A DNA stretch of 64,000 nucleotides from Euglena gracilis (lineage: Eukaryota; Euglenida; Euglenophyceae; Euglenales), in contig CP154957.1 of NCBI GenBank assembly GCA_039621445.1, positions 1,482,504 to 1,546,503 of the forward strand, given 5' to 3'. The notes beneath the pieces were generated by a model. It searched no databases and was not told where the DNA came from. It was given only the letters and a program-made list of their open reading frames with translations. Below, one piece after another: positions 30,600 through 42,660 of the stretch. Numbering within the stretch: position 1 is the stretch's first letter; the number at the start of each line of letters is the position of its first letter. A program made the translations under genes and the position numbers.

Positions 30600-31080
30600 C
30601 CCCAGGGGGAGGGTCAGGGTTCGATATAAGGAGGGCGTAACCCCCCCCCCAAATATAAAACCCCCCCAAATACAAACCCCCCCCCAAATATAAAACCCCC
30701 CCTGAGGACCTTGAAATCCCGCCCAAATATAAACCCCCCTCTGGCGGGAAGCGCCGGAAGGAAAAAATTTCGACAATTCTCTCCCGAAATTGTCATTTTG
30801 GCAGATTTGGGAACAATTTTTACCAAAAACATGTCAAAATTGCTCCTTCGCCCGAAAAATGAAGTTTTTGGACCCCCAAGGGTGGGCGTATTTGTGATTT
30901 TGGACCAAAAAAGTGACTACCGGAGCCCGCCGGGAAGTTGATTTTCCGACCGAATATAACCCACCCCCCCAAATATAAAACCCCCCCTCGGGGTCTCGAA
31001 ATTTCCGCCCAAATATAAAACCAGGGGGGTTTTATATTTGGGGGGGGGTTTACATGGTTTAGGTGGGGGGGGTGTCCCCA
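30600..31080. repeat. CCCAAATATAAAACCCC repeat cluster
   Basis: CCCAAATATAAAACCCCCC occurs repeatedly at 30650-30735 and 30966-31020, then inverted at 31027-31048, giving a local hairpin. Confidence 0.7.
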
Positions 31081-31460
31081 CCCCCCCAGCCACCCCCCCC
31101 CCTCCTGGCCCGCAGGGGGGGGGTCCGGACCACCCCCAGGGGGTCCGGACCGACCCTCGGGGGGTACCCGTGACCCCCCCCCAAAAAGGGTCAATTTTTT
31201 CCTCCGGCGCTTTGCGCCGAAATTTTTTTGCATTTTGGGCCAATTTTTGCCCAAAAAGTGCCCAAAATGGCACTTTTGGTCGTTTTGGGGGGTCAAAATT
31301 TTTCGGCCCGGCGCTTTGCGCTTTGCGCTTTGCGCCGGGCCGAAAATCGGTCACCCTGACCGCGCCACTGTTTAGGGGGGGGGGTGTCCCCCCCCTCCTG
31401 GCCCGCAGGGAGGGGGTCCGGACCACCCCCCCCCCTCCTCTCCTTACCCTCCCACCGGGA
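31080..31460. repeat. G/C-run palindromes and GCGCTTTGCGCC repeats
   Basis: GGCGCTTTGCGCC motifs at 31206 and 31310-31335 (three GCGCTTTGC units) belong to the same dispersed family as 5977, 30430, 34797, 40720 and 51283. Confidence 0.5.
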
Positions 31461-31992
31461 CCCCAGCGGTGCCCAGCCTCCCCGTGGCGGGAGGGGGTCA
31501 ACGTGCCAACGGCACGGCAAACCGGGCCAAAATTTCTGGGAAGAGGTGGACCCCCCACCTGAGCCATGTCACAATCCCCTCAGAAAGAATGCCCCCAACC
31601 CCTTTGCCAGACCTTGCCCACAGGAGCAACCCACAACCCAGAAACCCCCCCCCCCCCCCTTGGCCAGTCCCAGACCAGCCCTGCATAACTAGGGAATGGT
31701 CTGGAGCAATTTTTTTTTCTATTTCTATCCCCTCCTGAACTCCCTTGCGCACATGCATCCCTCCCTTCAACCAATACTGACATGTTGACATGTGTTCAAT
31801 GGCATGCAGCAGGCATTTTTTGGCCCTTTACACGATGCATGCGCACATATGCCAAATGTCACTCCTGAATACAAGCGTCGTGTGACTGCCTTTTCCACAC
31901 CTCATTCTGAGGTGAGTTCCGCTTTTAGGCCCAGTGCCTAATAAGTGGAGCTCCGGTCCCCAACTGGTATGTATTCATGGTATTCAAAGTTT

Positions 31993-32340
31993 CATCTGAT
32001 GACCTGCTCCCATGGGCACGGTCTCATCTCATGGCCTGCTCCCATGGGCACGGCCTCATCTCATGACCTGCTCCCATGGGCACGGCCTCATCTCATGACC
32101 TGCTCCCATGGGCACGGTCTCATCTCATGGCCTGCTCCCATGGGCGCGGCCTCATCTCATGACCTGCTCCCATGGGCACGGTCTCATCTCATGACCTGCT
32201 CCCATGGGCACGGCCTCATCTCATGGCCTGCTCCCATGGGCACGGCCTCATTTCATGGCCTGCTCCCATGGGCACGGCCTCATCTCATGGCCTGCTCCCA
32301 TGGGCACGGTCTCATACCATGGCCTACTCCCCTGGGCAAA
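31993..32340 (+). repeat. 31 bp minisatellite, about 11 copies
   Basis: Unit CTCATCTCATGACCTGCTCC plus CATGGGCACGG, with G/A variation (GACC or GGCC) and sharp edges. Since 31 is not a multiple of three it reads in all frames; the resulting ORFs are not credible genes. Confidence 0.9.
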
Positions 32341-32529
32341 TCTCATCTCCCACTAACGAGCTCCATGGGCTCTCATCAAATCATCAAATCGAATTCTTGT
32401 GCAACAGCATCGGCCAAGGCTCACATCGCTTGCCGCAAAACGTTGGAAGCCAACCCCTCTCCGCCACCGCTTCCAGAAACCCCACCCTGGTTCTGCTTTC
32501 ACCCCAGTGTCATAAGTTACATAAAAAAA

Positions 32530-35500
32530 TAATAATCTGTCCAAAAACCATTAAACTGTCAGCTCTTTATGTGGAACCATGCATATCACTAATGAATCGC
32601 AGCCGACATAAAAAGACCCGATTGAAGCACACACTTTATCTTCGCATTGTATTCAATTTCCTCAATTCAACAGTTCCGCCTGTATACACCAGTGGGGCAC
32701 CTTCGGTTCCATGTGAACCTCCACATCTCTCAACTGAAACCACTCTGGGGTTCACACCCACTAAGCCTAAAAACAGCACCCGAGCCCCAGTGGAAAAAGA
32801 AAGGTGTGGGGGGAAATTCTGGGAAAAGAGTTTTTTTTTGCCAGCGCTGCCCCACATCCTGCACCGCACCCACAGTCCACCCCCCCCCACATTTATTACA
32901 CCAGGCCCATTATTCTTTTCCCATCTGCACACATGTTCCTGCTGCTTCTTCTCAGACCGTGGTGAAACACCAATCTCTCCACGGTCTGTTCAGTTTTGCT
33001 GATTGATTCCACAGCCTGGCAAAGACATGCAGACGTATGTTACGTGCACAAACCAAATGAGGGTCTCCTCAGCTGCGTTTCGGAGTTTGAATCACGTCCC
33101 ACTCATGGTCACGGGATAATTTTCCAGTGGGCCTGACACCATGTTTTCCACCAGCCCATGCCCCAGCCCCCACCAGTGATTGGCCGCCGACCCCACCCCC
33201 GCCGCCACCGTCGTCCAGCACCCAGGAGCCCTGCCTCCACCCACCACCCACCCAGCCACCCACCCAGCCACCCACCTACCCGCAAACCTGCCTTCGCATC
33301 AAGCACCATTGGTTTGGTTCTTGTTGTTTCTGTGTGACCATTCACACACATTATTATTTATTTGCAGCCGATGGTTTAATGAGTATCCCAAACTTTACCC
33401 ATCAATTTAATCCCACTTTCCTCCACTGCACAGTTCCGCCTGTATACACCAGTGGGGCACCTTCGGTTCCATGTGAGCCTCCAAATCCCTCAACTGAAAC
33501 CACTCTGGGGCTCACACCCACAAAGGCTAAAAAGCACCTGAGCCCCAGTGGAAAAAAGAAAGGGTGGGGGAAATTCTGGGAAAAGAATTTTTTTGCCAGC
33601 GCTGCCCACATCCTGCACCCCACCCACAGTCCACCCCCCCATTTATTACACCAGGCCCATTAATCTTTTCCCATCTGCACACATGTTCCTGCTGCTTCTT
33701 CTCAGACCGTGGTGAAAAACCAATCTCTCCACGGTCTGTTCAGTTTTGCTGATTGATTCCACAGCCTGGCAAAGACATGCAGACTTGTGTTACGTGCACA
33801 AACCAAATGAGGGTTTCCTCAGCTGCGTTTCGGAATTTGAATCACGTCCCACTCATGGTCACGGGATAATTTTCCAGTGGGCCTGACACCATGTTTTCAG
33901 CCAGCCCGTGCCCCAGCCCACCAGTGATTGGCCGCCGACCCCACCCCCGCCGCCACCGTCGTCCAGCACCCAGGAACCCTGCCTCCACCCACCACCCACC
34001 CAGCCACCCACCCACCCACCCACCTACCCGCAAACCTGCCTTCGAATCAAGTACCATTGGTTGGGTTCTTGTTGTTTCTGTGTGACCATTCACACAGATT
34101 ATTATTTATTTGCAGCCGACGGTTTAATGACTATCCCAAACTTTACCCATCAATTTAATCCCGTTTTCTTCCACTGCACAGTTCCGCCTGTATACACCAG
34201 TGGGGCACCTTCGGTTCCATGTGAGCCTCCAAATCCCTCAACTGAAACGACTCTGGGGCTCACACCCACTAAGCCTAAAAACAGCACCCGAGCCCCAGTG
34301 GAAAAAGAAAGGTGTGGGGGGAAATTCTGGGAAAGGAATTTTTTGCCAGCGCTGCCCCACATCCTGCACCGCACCCACAGTCCACCCCCCCCCACATTTA
34401 TTACACCAGGCCCATTAATCTTTTCCCATCTGCACACATGTTCCTGCTGCTTCTTCTCAGACCGTGGTGAAAAACCAATCTCTCCACGGTCTGTTCAGTT
34501 TTGCTGATTGATTCCACAGCCTGGCAAAGACATGCAGACTTGTGTTACCTCCCCCCCCCCTTGTCTAAGCACCACCCTTGTCTAAGCACCACCCCCCTGG
34601 TTCTTACCCATCTTTTTAAAGGTCATCTTCACGGGGAGGTATATTTTGTGTGCCTTTTTAAGGGAAATTTCTCAAAAATTTCGCAATTTCTGCAACTTCT
34701 GAGACCTGATTTGGTGAGGGATTGTTGATTTCTGCATCCAAATGTGTGTAAGTTCAACGCTGGACCTCCAAAATAAGGGGAATTTATCCTTTTCGGCGCG
34801 AAGCGCCGGATTTTTTTTTTGCAGTCAAAATTTTCTAATTGTCTAAGCCCACCCCCCCGATTCTTACCCATCTTTTCCGGTGCTTAGACAGGGGGGGGGG
34901 GAGGTACGTGCACAAAACAAATGAGGGTTTCCTCAGCTGCGTTTCGGAATTTGAATCACGTCCCACTCATGGTCGCGGGATAATTTTCCAGTGGGCCTGA
35001 CACCATGTTTTCAGCCAGCCCGTCCCCCAGCCCACCAATGATTGGCCGCCGACCCCACCCCCGCCGCCACCGTCGTCCAGCACCCAGGAGCCCTGCCTCC
35101 ACCCACCACCCACCCAGCCACCCACCCACCCACCCACCTACCCGCAAACCTGCCTTCGCATCAAGCACCATTGGATTGGTTCTTGTTGTTTCTGTGTGAC
35201 CATTCACACACATTATTATTTATTTGCAGCCGACGGTTTAATGACTATCCCAAACTTTACCCATCAATTTAATCCCAGTTTCCTCCACTGCACATTTCCG
35301 CCTGTATACACCAGTGGGGCACCTTCGGTTCCATGTGAACCTCCACATCTCTCAACTGAAACCACTCTGGGGTTCACACCCACTAAGCCTAAAAACAGCA
35401 CCCGAGCCCCAGTGGAAAAAGAAAGGTTGTGGGGGGAAACTCTGGGAAAAGAAGTTTTTGCCAGCGCTGCCCCACATCCTGCACCGCACCCACAGTCCAC

Positions 35501-36130
35501 CCCCCCATTTATTACACCAGGCCCATTATTCTTTTCCCATCTGCACACATGTTCCTGCTGCTTCTTCTCAGACCGTGGTGAAACACCAATCTCTCCACGG
35601 TCTGTTCAGTTTTGCTGATTGATTCCACAGCCTGGCAAAGACATGCAGACGTATGTTACGTGCACAAACCAAATGAGGGTCTCCTCAGCTGCGTTTCGGA
35701 GTTTGAATCACGTCCCACTCATGGTTCGGCGATAATTTTCCAGTGGGCCTGACACCATGTTTTCCACCAGCCCGTGCCCCAGCCCCCACCAGTGATTGGC
35801 CGCCGACCCCACCCCCGCCGCCACCGTCGTCCAGCACCCAGGAACCCTGCCTCCACCCACCACCCACCCACCCAGCCACCCACCCACCCAGCCACAAAGC
35901 CGCACCTTCTAATCAAGCGGTAAATTCCATTTGTCCACAACATTGGCTGGGTTGTTGTTGTTTCTGTGTGACCATTCACACACATAAAATTTTTTCGCAG
36001 CCGACGGTTTAATGATTGCCCCAACTTTATGCATAAATTTCGCCCCATTTTCACCCACTGCTGTTCAGCCAGTAGACACCAGTGGGGCACCTTCGGTTCC
36101 ATTTGAACCTCCAAATCTCTCAACTGAAAC
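32530..36130 (+). repeat. Tandem array of a ~755 bp unit, nearly five copies
   Basis: The anchor CCGCCTGTATACACCAGTGG occurs at about 32676, 33436, 34183 and 35298, with a diverged form near 36066. Spacings are about 760, 748, 1112 and 775 bp; the 1112 bp interval is one unit plus a 357 bp insertion. Each unit contains CAGACCGTGGTGAAA, CCACCCACC runs and TTATTTATTTGCAGCCGA. Open frames are broken in every copy, so I call it non-coding. Diverged relatives lie at 40150-40480 and 40940-41050. Confidence 0.85.
34548..34904. mobile_element. 357 bp MITE with CCTCCCC TIRs inserted at TA
   Basis: CCTCCCCCCCCCC followed by TTGTCTAAGCACC is inverted at the right end as GGTGCTTAGACA plus a G-run and GAGG. 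TA flanks both ends (34546-34547 and 34905-34906). Sister copies of the 755 bp array carry the uninterrupted site TGTTACGTGCAC, so the empty site is visible in the same window. The TA duplication is typical of Tc1/mariner-like elements. No coding capacity. Confidence 0.9.
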
Positions 36131-36159
36131 CCATTTTCTCCCGTAGCCCCCTATTCTGA

Positions 36160-39100
36160 ATCGTTGTGGTGGGGTCCAGTCCGCTTCTGCCTCTTGCACT
36201 TTTAGTTTCCTCCCCAGTTATATTCTGTGTCACCCATTGGTGTCCCACTTAACGAAATTTTGAATATCCCAACCATCCCGTGATGGTTTCCCCCCAAACT
36301 TCTGGGCCATCCCAATCATCCGGTGTTTTACCCCTGGACCCGTGGACTTTCAGAAACACCCCACCACCCCATGGTGCATGATGCTCTTAATATTTCGGAC
36401 CAGCATTCTCCTAAATTTTGGACAGCCCCCCCCCCCATGGTTGTCTACCCCCCCCCCCCAATTTTTGAACCATTTCCAACCTCGAAGGGGTGGAGTGGTT
36501 GGAATTGACAGCCTGTGGTGTTTCAACCCACTGAATTTCCGGACGACCCCAATTACCTCGTGGTGTTTTAGCCTTCCGATTTCAGACCGCCAACCACGCG
36601 GTGGCTAATTCACCCCCCAAACTTGCGGAGCAGACGCCGGATTTTCCCCAACCACCCCATGGTGCCCTACCCGCCGAACTTCCGGATAACCCCATCAGCC
36701 CATCGTGTTCAACACATCGAATTTCCAGAAACCCAACCACCCCACTGTTTCCGATCCACCGAACTTCTGAAACGCCCCAACCACTCCATGGTGTTTGACC
36801 CTTCGATCCCCTACTGGAGTTCTACCAACTAGATTTCGGGACAACTCCAACCACCCCCAGTGCCCCGTGGTGTTTCCGCCCACCGGACTGCTGGAAAGGC
36901 CCCGGCCGCCTCATGGTGTTCCACTCTAGGTTAGCCAACCATCCCTGGTAACCGACCCTCTGATTTTCCCGGCCACCCCAAGTACCCTGTGGTCCCCCCT
37001 CACCCGAATTCCGGATAGGCCCAACCACCTTTTAATGTTTGACCCTTCGCTCTTCCGGAACACAACCCAACCACTCCATGGTGTCCTATTTCCTGCACTC
37101 CGGATAACCCAACCACCCCGTGGTGTTCAACTCCCCCAAAGTTCCACATAACCCCAAGTAAATAGGGGTGCCCTCCCCACCAGACTTCGGGACAGCTCCA
37201 ACCACCGTTTGGTGTCCTGCCCTCTGAACTTCTGGCCTACCCCCACCAAACTTCCGGAACACACCAACCACTCCGTGATGTTCCCAAATTTCTGGCTCAC
37301 TCCAACGACCCATGATGTTTCCACCCACCGAAGTTGCGGACCCCCCCCCATGGTGTTCTACCCTTCAGACTTCGGGACCATTTCAACAACCTCTTGGTGA
37401 CCTACCCTTTGAACTTCTGGACCACCCCAAGTGCCCCCGTGGTGTCCAATCCTTGAACTTCCGGATGGGCATCCCATGATGTCTATCTACCGAATTGTCA
37501 GAGCACCCTCACACACCAAAGTTGCGGATACCCCCCCCCTCCCGGTGTCCAGCCAACAGATTTTGGGAAGAATCCAACCTGGTGTCCTACCCTTTGAACT
37601 TCTGGATAGCCCCCAGTATCCCATGGTGTTTCTAACCCCCAATTTCCAGGACTATCCCAACCAACCCGTGGTGTATTATCTGCCAAATTTCTGCACCACC
37701 CTCAGGCACCCCGTAATGTTCTTCTTGCCGAACTTCCAGACCCACAACCACCTGTGGTTTTTTTTGTTTTTGTCCTCCCATTGGATTTCGGGACAGCCCC
37801 ACCCAACTCTTACCAACTCTTACCCTTTGAGCTTCTGGACAACCCCAGTACCCTGTGGTGTCCTGTCTACCGAACTTTCGGATGGCCCCAAACATCCCAT
37901 TTGTTCCAACCACGGAATTTCCACCCCACCACAACTAACCAATGGTGTCCTACCTTCCGAATTCCTGGACCACCCTGAACACCCCGTGATGTTTGTACTC
38001 ATGGAACTTTTGGACCCAGAACCACGCTTTTGGTGTTCTACCTCTCAAACTTCCGGACCACACCAACCACTCCGTGGTTTATTACCCTCCAAATTTCCGG
38101 CTCACTCCAACGACCCATGATGTTTCCACCCACCGAGGTTGCGGACCCCCCCCCCCGTGGTGTTCTACCCTTCAGACTTCGGGGCCATTTCAACCACCTC
38201 TTGGTGACCTACCCTTTGAACTTCTGGACCACCCCAAGTGCCCCCGTGGTGTCCAATCCTTGAACTTCCGGATGGGCATCCCATGATGTCTATCTACTGA
38301 ATCGTCAGAGCACCCTCACACACCAAGTTGCGGATACCCCCCCTCCCGGTGTCCAACCAACAGATTTCGGGAAAACTCCCACCTGCCCTTGGTGTGCTAC
38401 CCTTTGAACTTCTGGATAGCCCCAAGTATCCCATGGTGTTTCTAACCACCAATTTCCAGGACTACCCCAACCAACCTGTGGTGTATTATCTGCCGAATTT
38501 CTGCACCACCCTGGGGTGCCTGTTCTTCTGTCCAACTTCCAGACCCACAACCACCCATGGTTGTTGTTCTTCCCAACCGCCCCGTGGTGCCCCTCCCACC
38601 GGGGTTCGGGACAACTCCAACCAATTCTTACCCTTTGATTTTCTGGACTCCCTCAAGTACCCTGTGGCGTCTTATCCACTGAATTTCCGGATGCAGGTTT
38701 TTTTTTTGGAAGACCGAAGGGCCTGGGGGTCCCCAGGGGGTTCCGGGGACTCACTCAATTTCCCCCCAAAATGGCTAAAATCGCGGCAAATGCTTCAAAT
38801 AGCACCTTTCAAAAAAAATTTGGCGCCTTTGGCACCGAAAGAATACCCCACTCCCCTCTGGGGGGAACCCCCAGGGGGGGGGGGGGCTCGGCCGAACTCA
38901 CACACCCTACCCCCGGGTCCAAGGCTTAAAACAAAAAACCCCTGCCCGGATGGCCCCAAGCATCCCATTTGTTCCACCCACGGAACTTCCTGACCACCCC
39001 AACAAACCAGTGGTGTCCTACCTTCCGAAGTCCTGGACCACCCCAAGCACCCCGTCATGTTCTATTCATGGAATTTCCGCACCCAGAACCACCCTTGGGT

Positions 39101-39870
39101 GTTCCACCTCTCACACTTCCGTACCGCAACCCAACCACCCTGTGGCGTCCTGCCCACCGAACTTCCGGACCACACCAACCGTGGTGTTCTCCCCTCCAAA
39201 TTTCTGGCTCACTCCAACAACCCACGGGTTTTCCATCCACCGAATTTGCAGATATCCCTTCCCCTCCCCCATGATTTTCTACCCGTGGGGCTCGGGACAA
39301 CTCTAACGACCTTTTGGTGGCCTACTCTTTGAACTTCTGGACCACCCCAAGTGCCCCGTGGCGTTAGAAGGCCCAACCACTTTTGATGTTCTACTCTTCA
39401 GTTTTCCGGACCACAACTTCACCACCCCGTGGTATCCTACCAAATAGCCAAACCTACCATATTTCGGGATCCCCCAACCACACCCTCTGAACTTACATAT
39501 ACCCTCCCCCCCGCAAAGTCCTACCTACTGTCCTTCTGGAGAAGCCCCGACCATCTTTTGTTGTTCTATGCTTCTAACTTCTGGGCCACAACCCAACCAC
39601 CCCAGGTGTCCCAGCTGGATTTTTTTTTTGTTACCCAATCACCCTATGGTGTCCTTCTGCCAAACTTCCAGACGACCACACCCACCGTGTGGTGTTCTTC
39701 ACACCGAACTCCACCACCCCAAGGCTCCTCACCACTGAATCTCCGGATCCACCCCAGTCCTGTGTGCAAAGTACCGATTGGCCTTGGACACCACGTCAGT
39801 TTTGGAAACTTTTACATTGTTTATTTGTTTCTCTGCCAAAAAACTTTCACCCCCACCTTCCTCGATTTTG
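36160..39870 (+). repeat. Degenerate C-rich satellite with ~45-60 bp period
   Basis: Repeats of the form CC(G)TGGTGT-yCTACC-yTTyGAACTTCyGGA-CCACCCC run for about 3.7 kb. No long frame is conserved. 37262-38050 is duplicated as 38061-39100 (offset about 800 bp), the second copy enlarged by the insertion at 38694. Confidence 0.8.
38694..38945. mobile_element. 252 bp insertion with CAGG...CCTG ends
   Basis: The element starts CAGGTTTTTTTTTTGG and ends AAAACAAAAAACCCCTGC, flanked by CCGGATG at 38687-38693 and 38946-38952 (7 bp, or 8 bp with one mismatch). The paralogous repeat at 37870-37900 lacks it and reads CTTTCGGATGGCCCCAAACA. It looks hAT-like. Confidence 0.7.
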
Positions 39871-39879
39871 TTCTAGCTG

Positions 39880-41400
39880 CTTAAGTGCAACCATTTATGT
39901 GCAGAATTTTTTTTCCAAATCAGCCACTGCCTTAAACAACCTCCTAAGTTTTATCCACAGATTGCATCAAACTTGACCTTGCTGCTCATTTCAGTCAGCA
40001 TACAGCAGTGATGCAGCTTGGAACCTCTTCCTTGCAAATCCCCAAATTTCAAAAGTCAAGCCCATTGTGGTATAAATCCTCATAATGCATAAAATCCAGC
40101 TTTTCCCATTTCCACGAGGCGAAAAGGTTGGGGAAAACCCCCAGGAAGACTAGTATTTACCACCCCTCTCACAGACCGCGGTGAGAAACAGCTTTCTCCA
40201 TGGTCTGTTCTTATGTAATGTGTTGTTTGATTCACTTCACAGCCTTCATGGGGATGCAAACGTATTTTGTGCACACCCGCCAAATGACGGTTCCATTGCT
40301 GCTTCTCGTAATTTTGATCCCCGATGGGCGAGTGATAATCTTCGGATCTGTTGCTGCTTCAGCCAGCCCCTACCCCCAGCTCATCCCCCGCCATGGTGGC
40401 TGCCAACCCCCCCTGGTGTCCCCTCATCCGGCACCCAGGAACCCTGCCCTGGCTCTGCCACCACCTTCTACCCTGCCCGCACACCCACAAATAAATTATT
40501 GTTAAGTGCCCGGGGAAACTCCCCCCACCCCTCCCAATTCTGTGACATTAAGTGTAACCATGCGTGGCATCATCTTAAAAGAGACCGCTATTTTAAACAC
40601 TCTCCCAAATTTCATCCACGAGTATTTCATCCAAATTCCTCTTGCTGCGAGCTGGCAAGGTCCTCCGCCACGGCCAAGGTCCCAATGCGGCCGTCAGTGC
40701 AAGGTTGATATCTTCTCTCCGGCGCTTTGCGCCAATTTTTTTTTGCATTTTTGGCAAATTTTGCCCAAAAGGTGCCCACAAGGGCACTTTTGGATTTTTG
40801 GGGCAAAATTTTTCGGCCCCCGCCACCCTTTAGGTGGGAGTGTCTGCCTGCCACCCTCTTCCTAGACCAGATGGGCCATCCCCCCCCACCAGCACATATT
40901 GTTTCTGCCTGTCTCACCCTAACTCAACCCCAACCCATCGCCCCTAGTTGCACACACCCCGCCGCCCATCCATCCGGCTCTCAGGATCCCTGCCCTGGCT
41001 CTGTCTGCACCCCCACCCCGCAGACGCCAGTGGAACGCCATCCCAGCTTTTGTTTGTGACCCCCCCTTTTTCGCATGCACACACCCACTCAGGAACACCT
41101 CATACCAACTTTTTTTTTGTTGAAACTTTTGAGTGCATTTATATTTTCCAAAGTTTCACTTACAAATTTCTCCTTGCATTGATGGCATTGAACACATTTG
41201 AACTTTTGAATTTTTTTTTGTGGTGCAGTTAATGCTCTTGATGAAATTCTCTTGGCATAACAAATTTATTTACCCCAGACCGTCACTGACTAGCATAATG
41301 CTAGATATTTGCTTATTTTTTGAGTAGTTTTTTTCCCCGTCTGTGTAGAATTGTTGTGTAGGTTTTGGTCGATTGTGTGGACCCCCCCCCCCTGAGCAGC
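39880..41400. other. No gene recognised; diverged array copies and a GCGCTTTGCGCC block
   Basis: Contains weak relatives of the 755 bp unit (40150-40480) and a CTCCGGCGCTTTGCGCC element at 40715-40830. Confidence 0.4.
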
Positions 41401-41419
41401 GCCACCACTACAGCAAGTC

Positions 41420-41713
41420 ATGGTCGCAGTGCCGCCACCGACACACCCACCACAGCCCCTACTGCCACAGTCTCTGTGGAGCAACCCCTCCCAAGGTGTT
41501 CCCCACGCCCCAGCGCCGACCCACATCCTCTGTGCCGCAACCATATCTGTGGAGCCACCCTTGATGCCACAGCTGCTGACGCCTTTTCACCACACAGCCC
41601 CCCCCCCCCCGCAGCCACCCCCTCCATACCTGCCACCACCCCAACCTGCACCTCAGCCCCAGCACAATGCCGCAGCCGCCTCAACACTGCCAGCTGCAGC
41701 CTACACAGCCTAA
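41420..41713 (+). CDS. Pro/Gln-rich coding-like island
   Basis: The frame from 41420 is open 97 codons, reading MVAVPPPTHPPQPLLPQSLW near the start and PPPQPAPQPQHNAAAASTLP near the end. Alternative frames also give Pro/His-rich text (for example MPQPPQHCQLQPTQPNFTDG). Composition suggests a low-complexity protein exon or a GC-rich pseudogene; no domain recognised. Confidence 0.25.
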   Translation: MVAVPPPTHPPQPLLPQSLWSNPSQGVPHAPAPTHILCAATISVEPPLMPQLLTPFHHTAPPPPQPPPPYLPPPQPAPQPQHNAAAASTLPAAAYTA

Positions 41714-42469
41714 CTTCACTGACGGGCTTCAGTGGAGCCTTCATTAAGTGGATCCAGTCACGTCAAAATCTTTTTCTGTGATGGGCTACCCTGCTCCCCT
41801 TCCCTGTGCTTCGTTGTTGAAGAAAATGACCGCCACAACCTTAGCAGATTCAGAATATGCTTATTTTTATTATTCATTTATTATTGATTCAAATCATCAA
41901 GGCAGTTCAGCTTCAACCCAGTGCCCCAGGATTGACAATCAGAAATTCCCCAGAATTGGAAATTTTAATTGGGAACTGGTGCAATGCCATCCAGCCAGGC
42001 AATTGCTGGAATATTGACAGGGCACAGACAGGGGTCACAGACATGAAGAGGTGCTTATGAAAGGCAGATAAAAAATGCAAACCATAACATCTGTTTTGGC
42101 ATGGGATTTGTTGGATGAGGAAAAGCACTGTTGGTTTTTGTCCGTCCCTCACAGACTGCACAAATTCCCTTCCTAGCCACTGATCAAGCGTCCCACTGCC
42201 CAACCTCTTTGTATTTTTTTATCAATGGTGCAACCATTGAATTAGAACCCCGCAGAATCAGCATCTGCCCCAGCAGCGCAGCTTGCCTTGCAGTGAAGCC
42301 ACTGCCCCTGCCATCCACCCTCCCCCTGGGCTCAAAAGAGCACAAAGGAGGAAATGCATTCCTCTCGCAGAAAGCCCCCAACTACTGCCCCAGCACTGAG
42401 GTCACGCTCGCTCCCGTGGGCACCGCCCTTGTGAGAGCCCCTGTTGCCCCTGGGTGTCTTCATGGATGG

Positions 42470-42660
42470 ATGGATGGATGGGTCGCCGTCCCTGGGGGTG
42501 TTGCAGCTGGCACTCGAAATGGAGCAGATTATGCTGCTGCACACCCTGAACACACACGGCAACATGCACATGCAGGCTGGTCACCATGCGCCCGACCCTC
42601 GAGCCGCAGTCACAGCTCCTGATGGACTCGCTGTGCACCCTGCAGCTGTTGTGTGTGCGG
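42470..42660 (+). CDS. Coding-like island, unrecognised
   Basis: Reads LGVLQLALEMEQIMLLHTLN, then THGNMHMQ up to 42573. After a CAG it reads in another frame LVTMRPTLEPQSQLLMDSLC, then TLQLL before GTGTGTGCGG. Both halves have GC-rich third positions, but the frame change without room for an intron weakens the call. Confidence 0.25.

Noticed and set aside
31993-32340. CRISPR-like direct repeats of 31 bp
   Set aside because: Units are contiguous with no spacers, and the DNA is eukaryotic; it is a minisatellite.
31945-32532. 195-codon ORF of SHGHGLISWPAPM repeats
   Set aside because: The 31 bp minisatellite read in rotating frames; no non-repeat domain attached.
32636-35618. Recurrent Pro-rich ORFs in the 755 bp array as a multigene family
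   Set aside because: Each copy has stops and frameshifts at different points and no start or splice context; kept only as a question in the findings.
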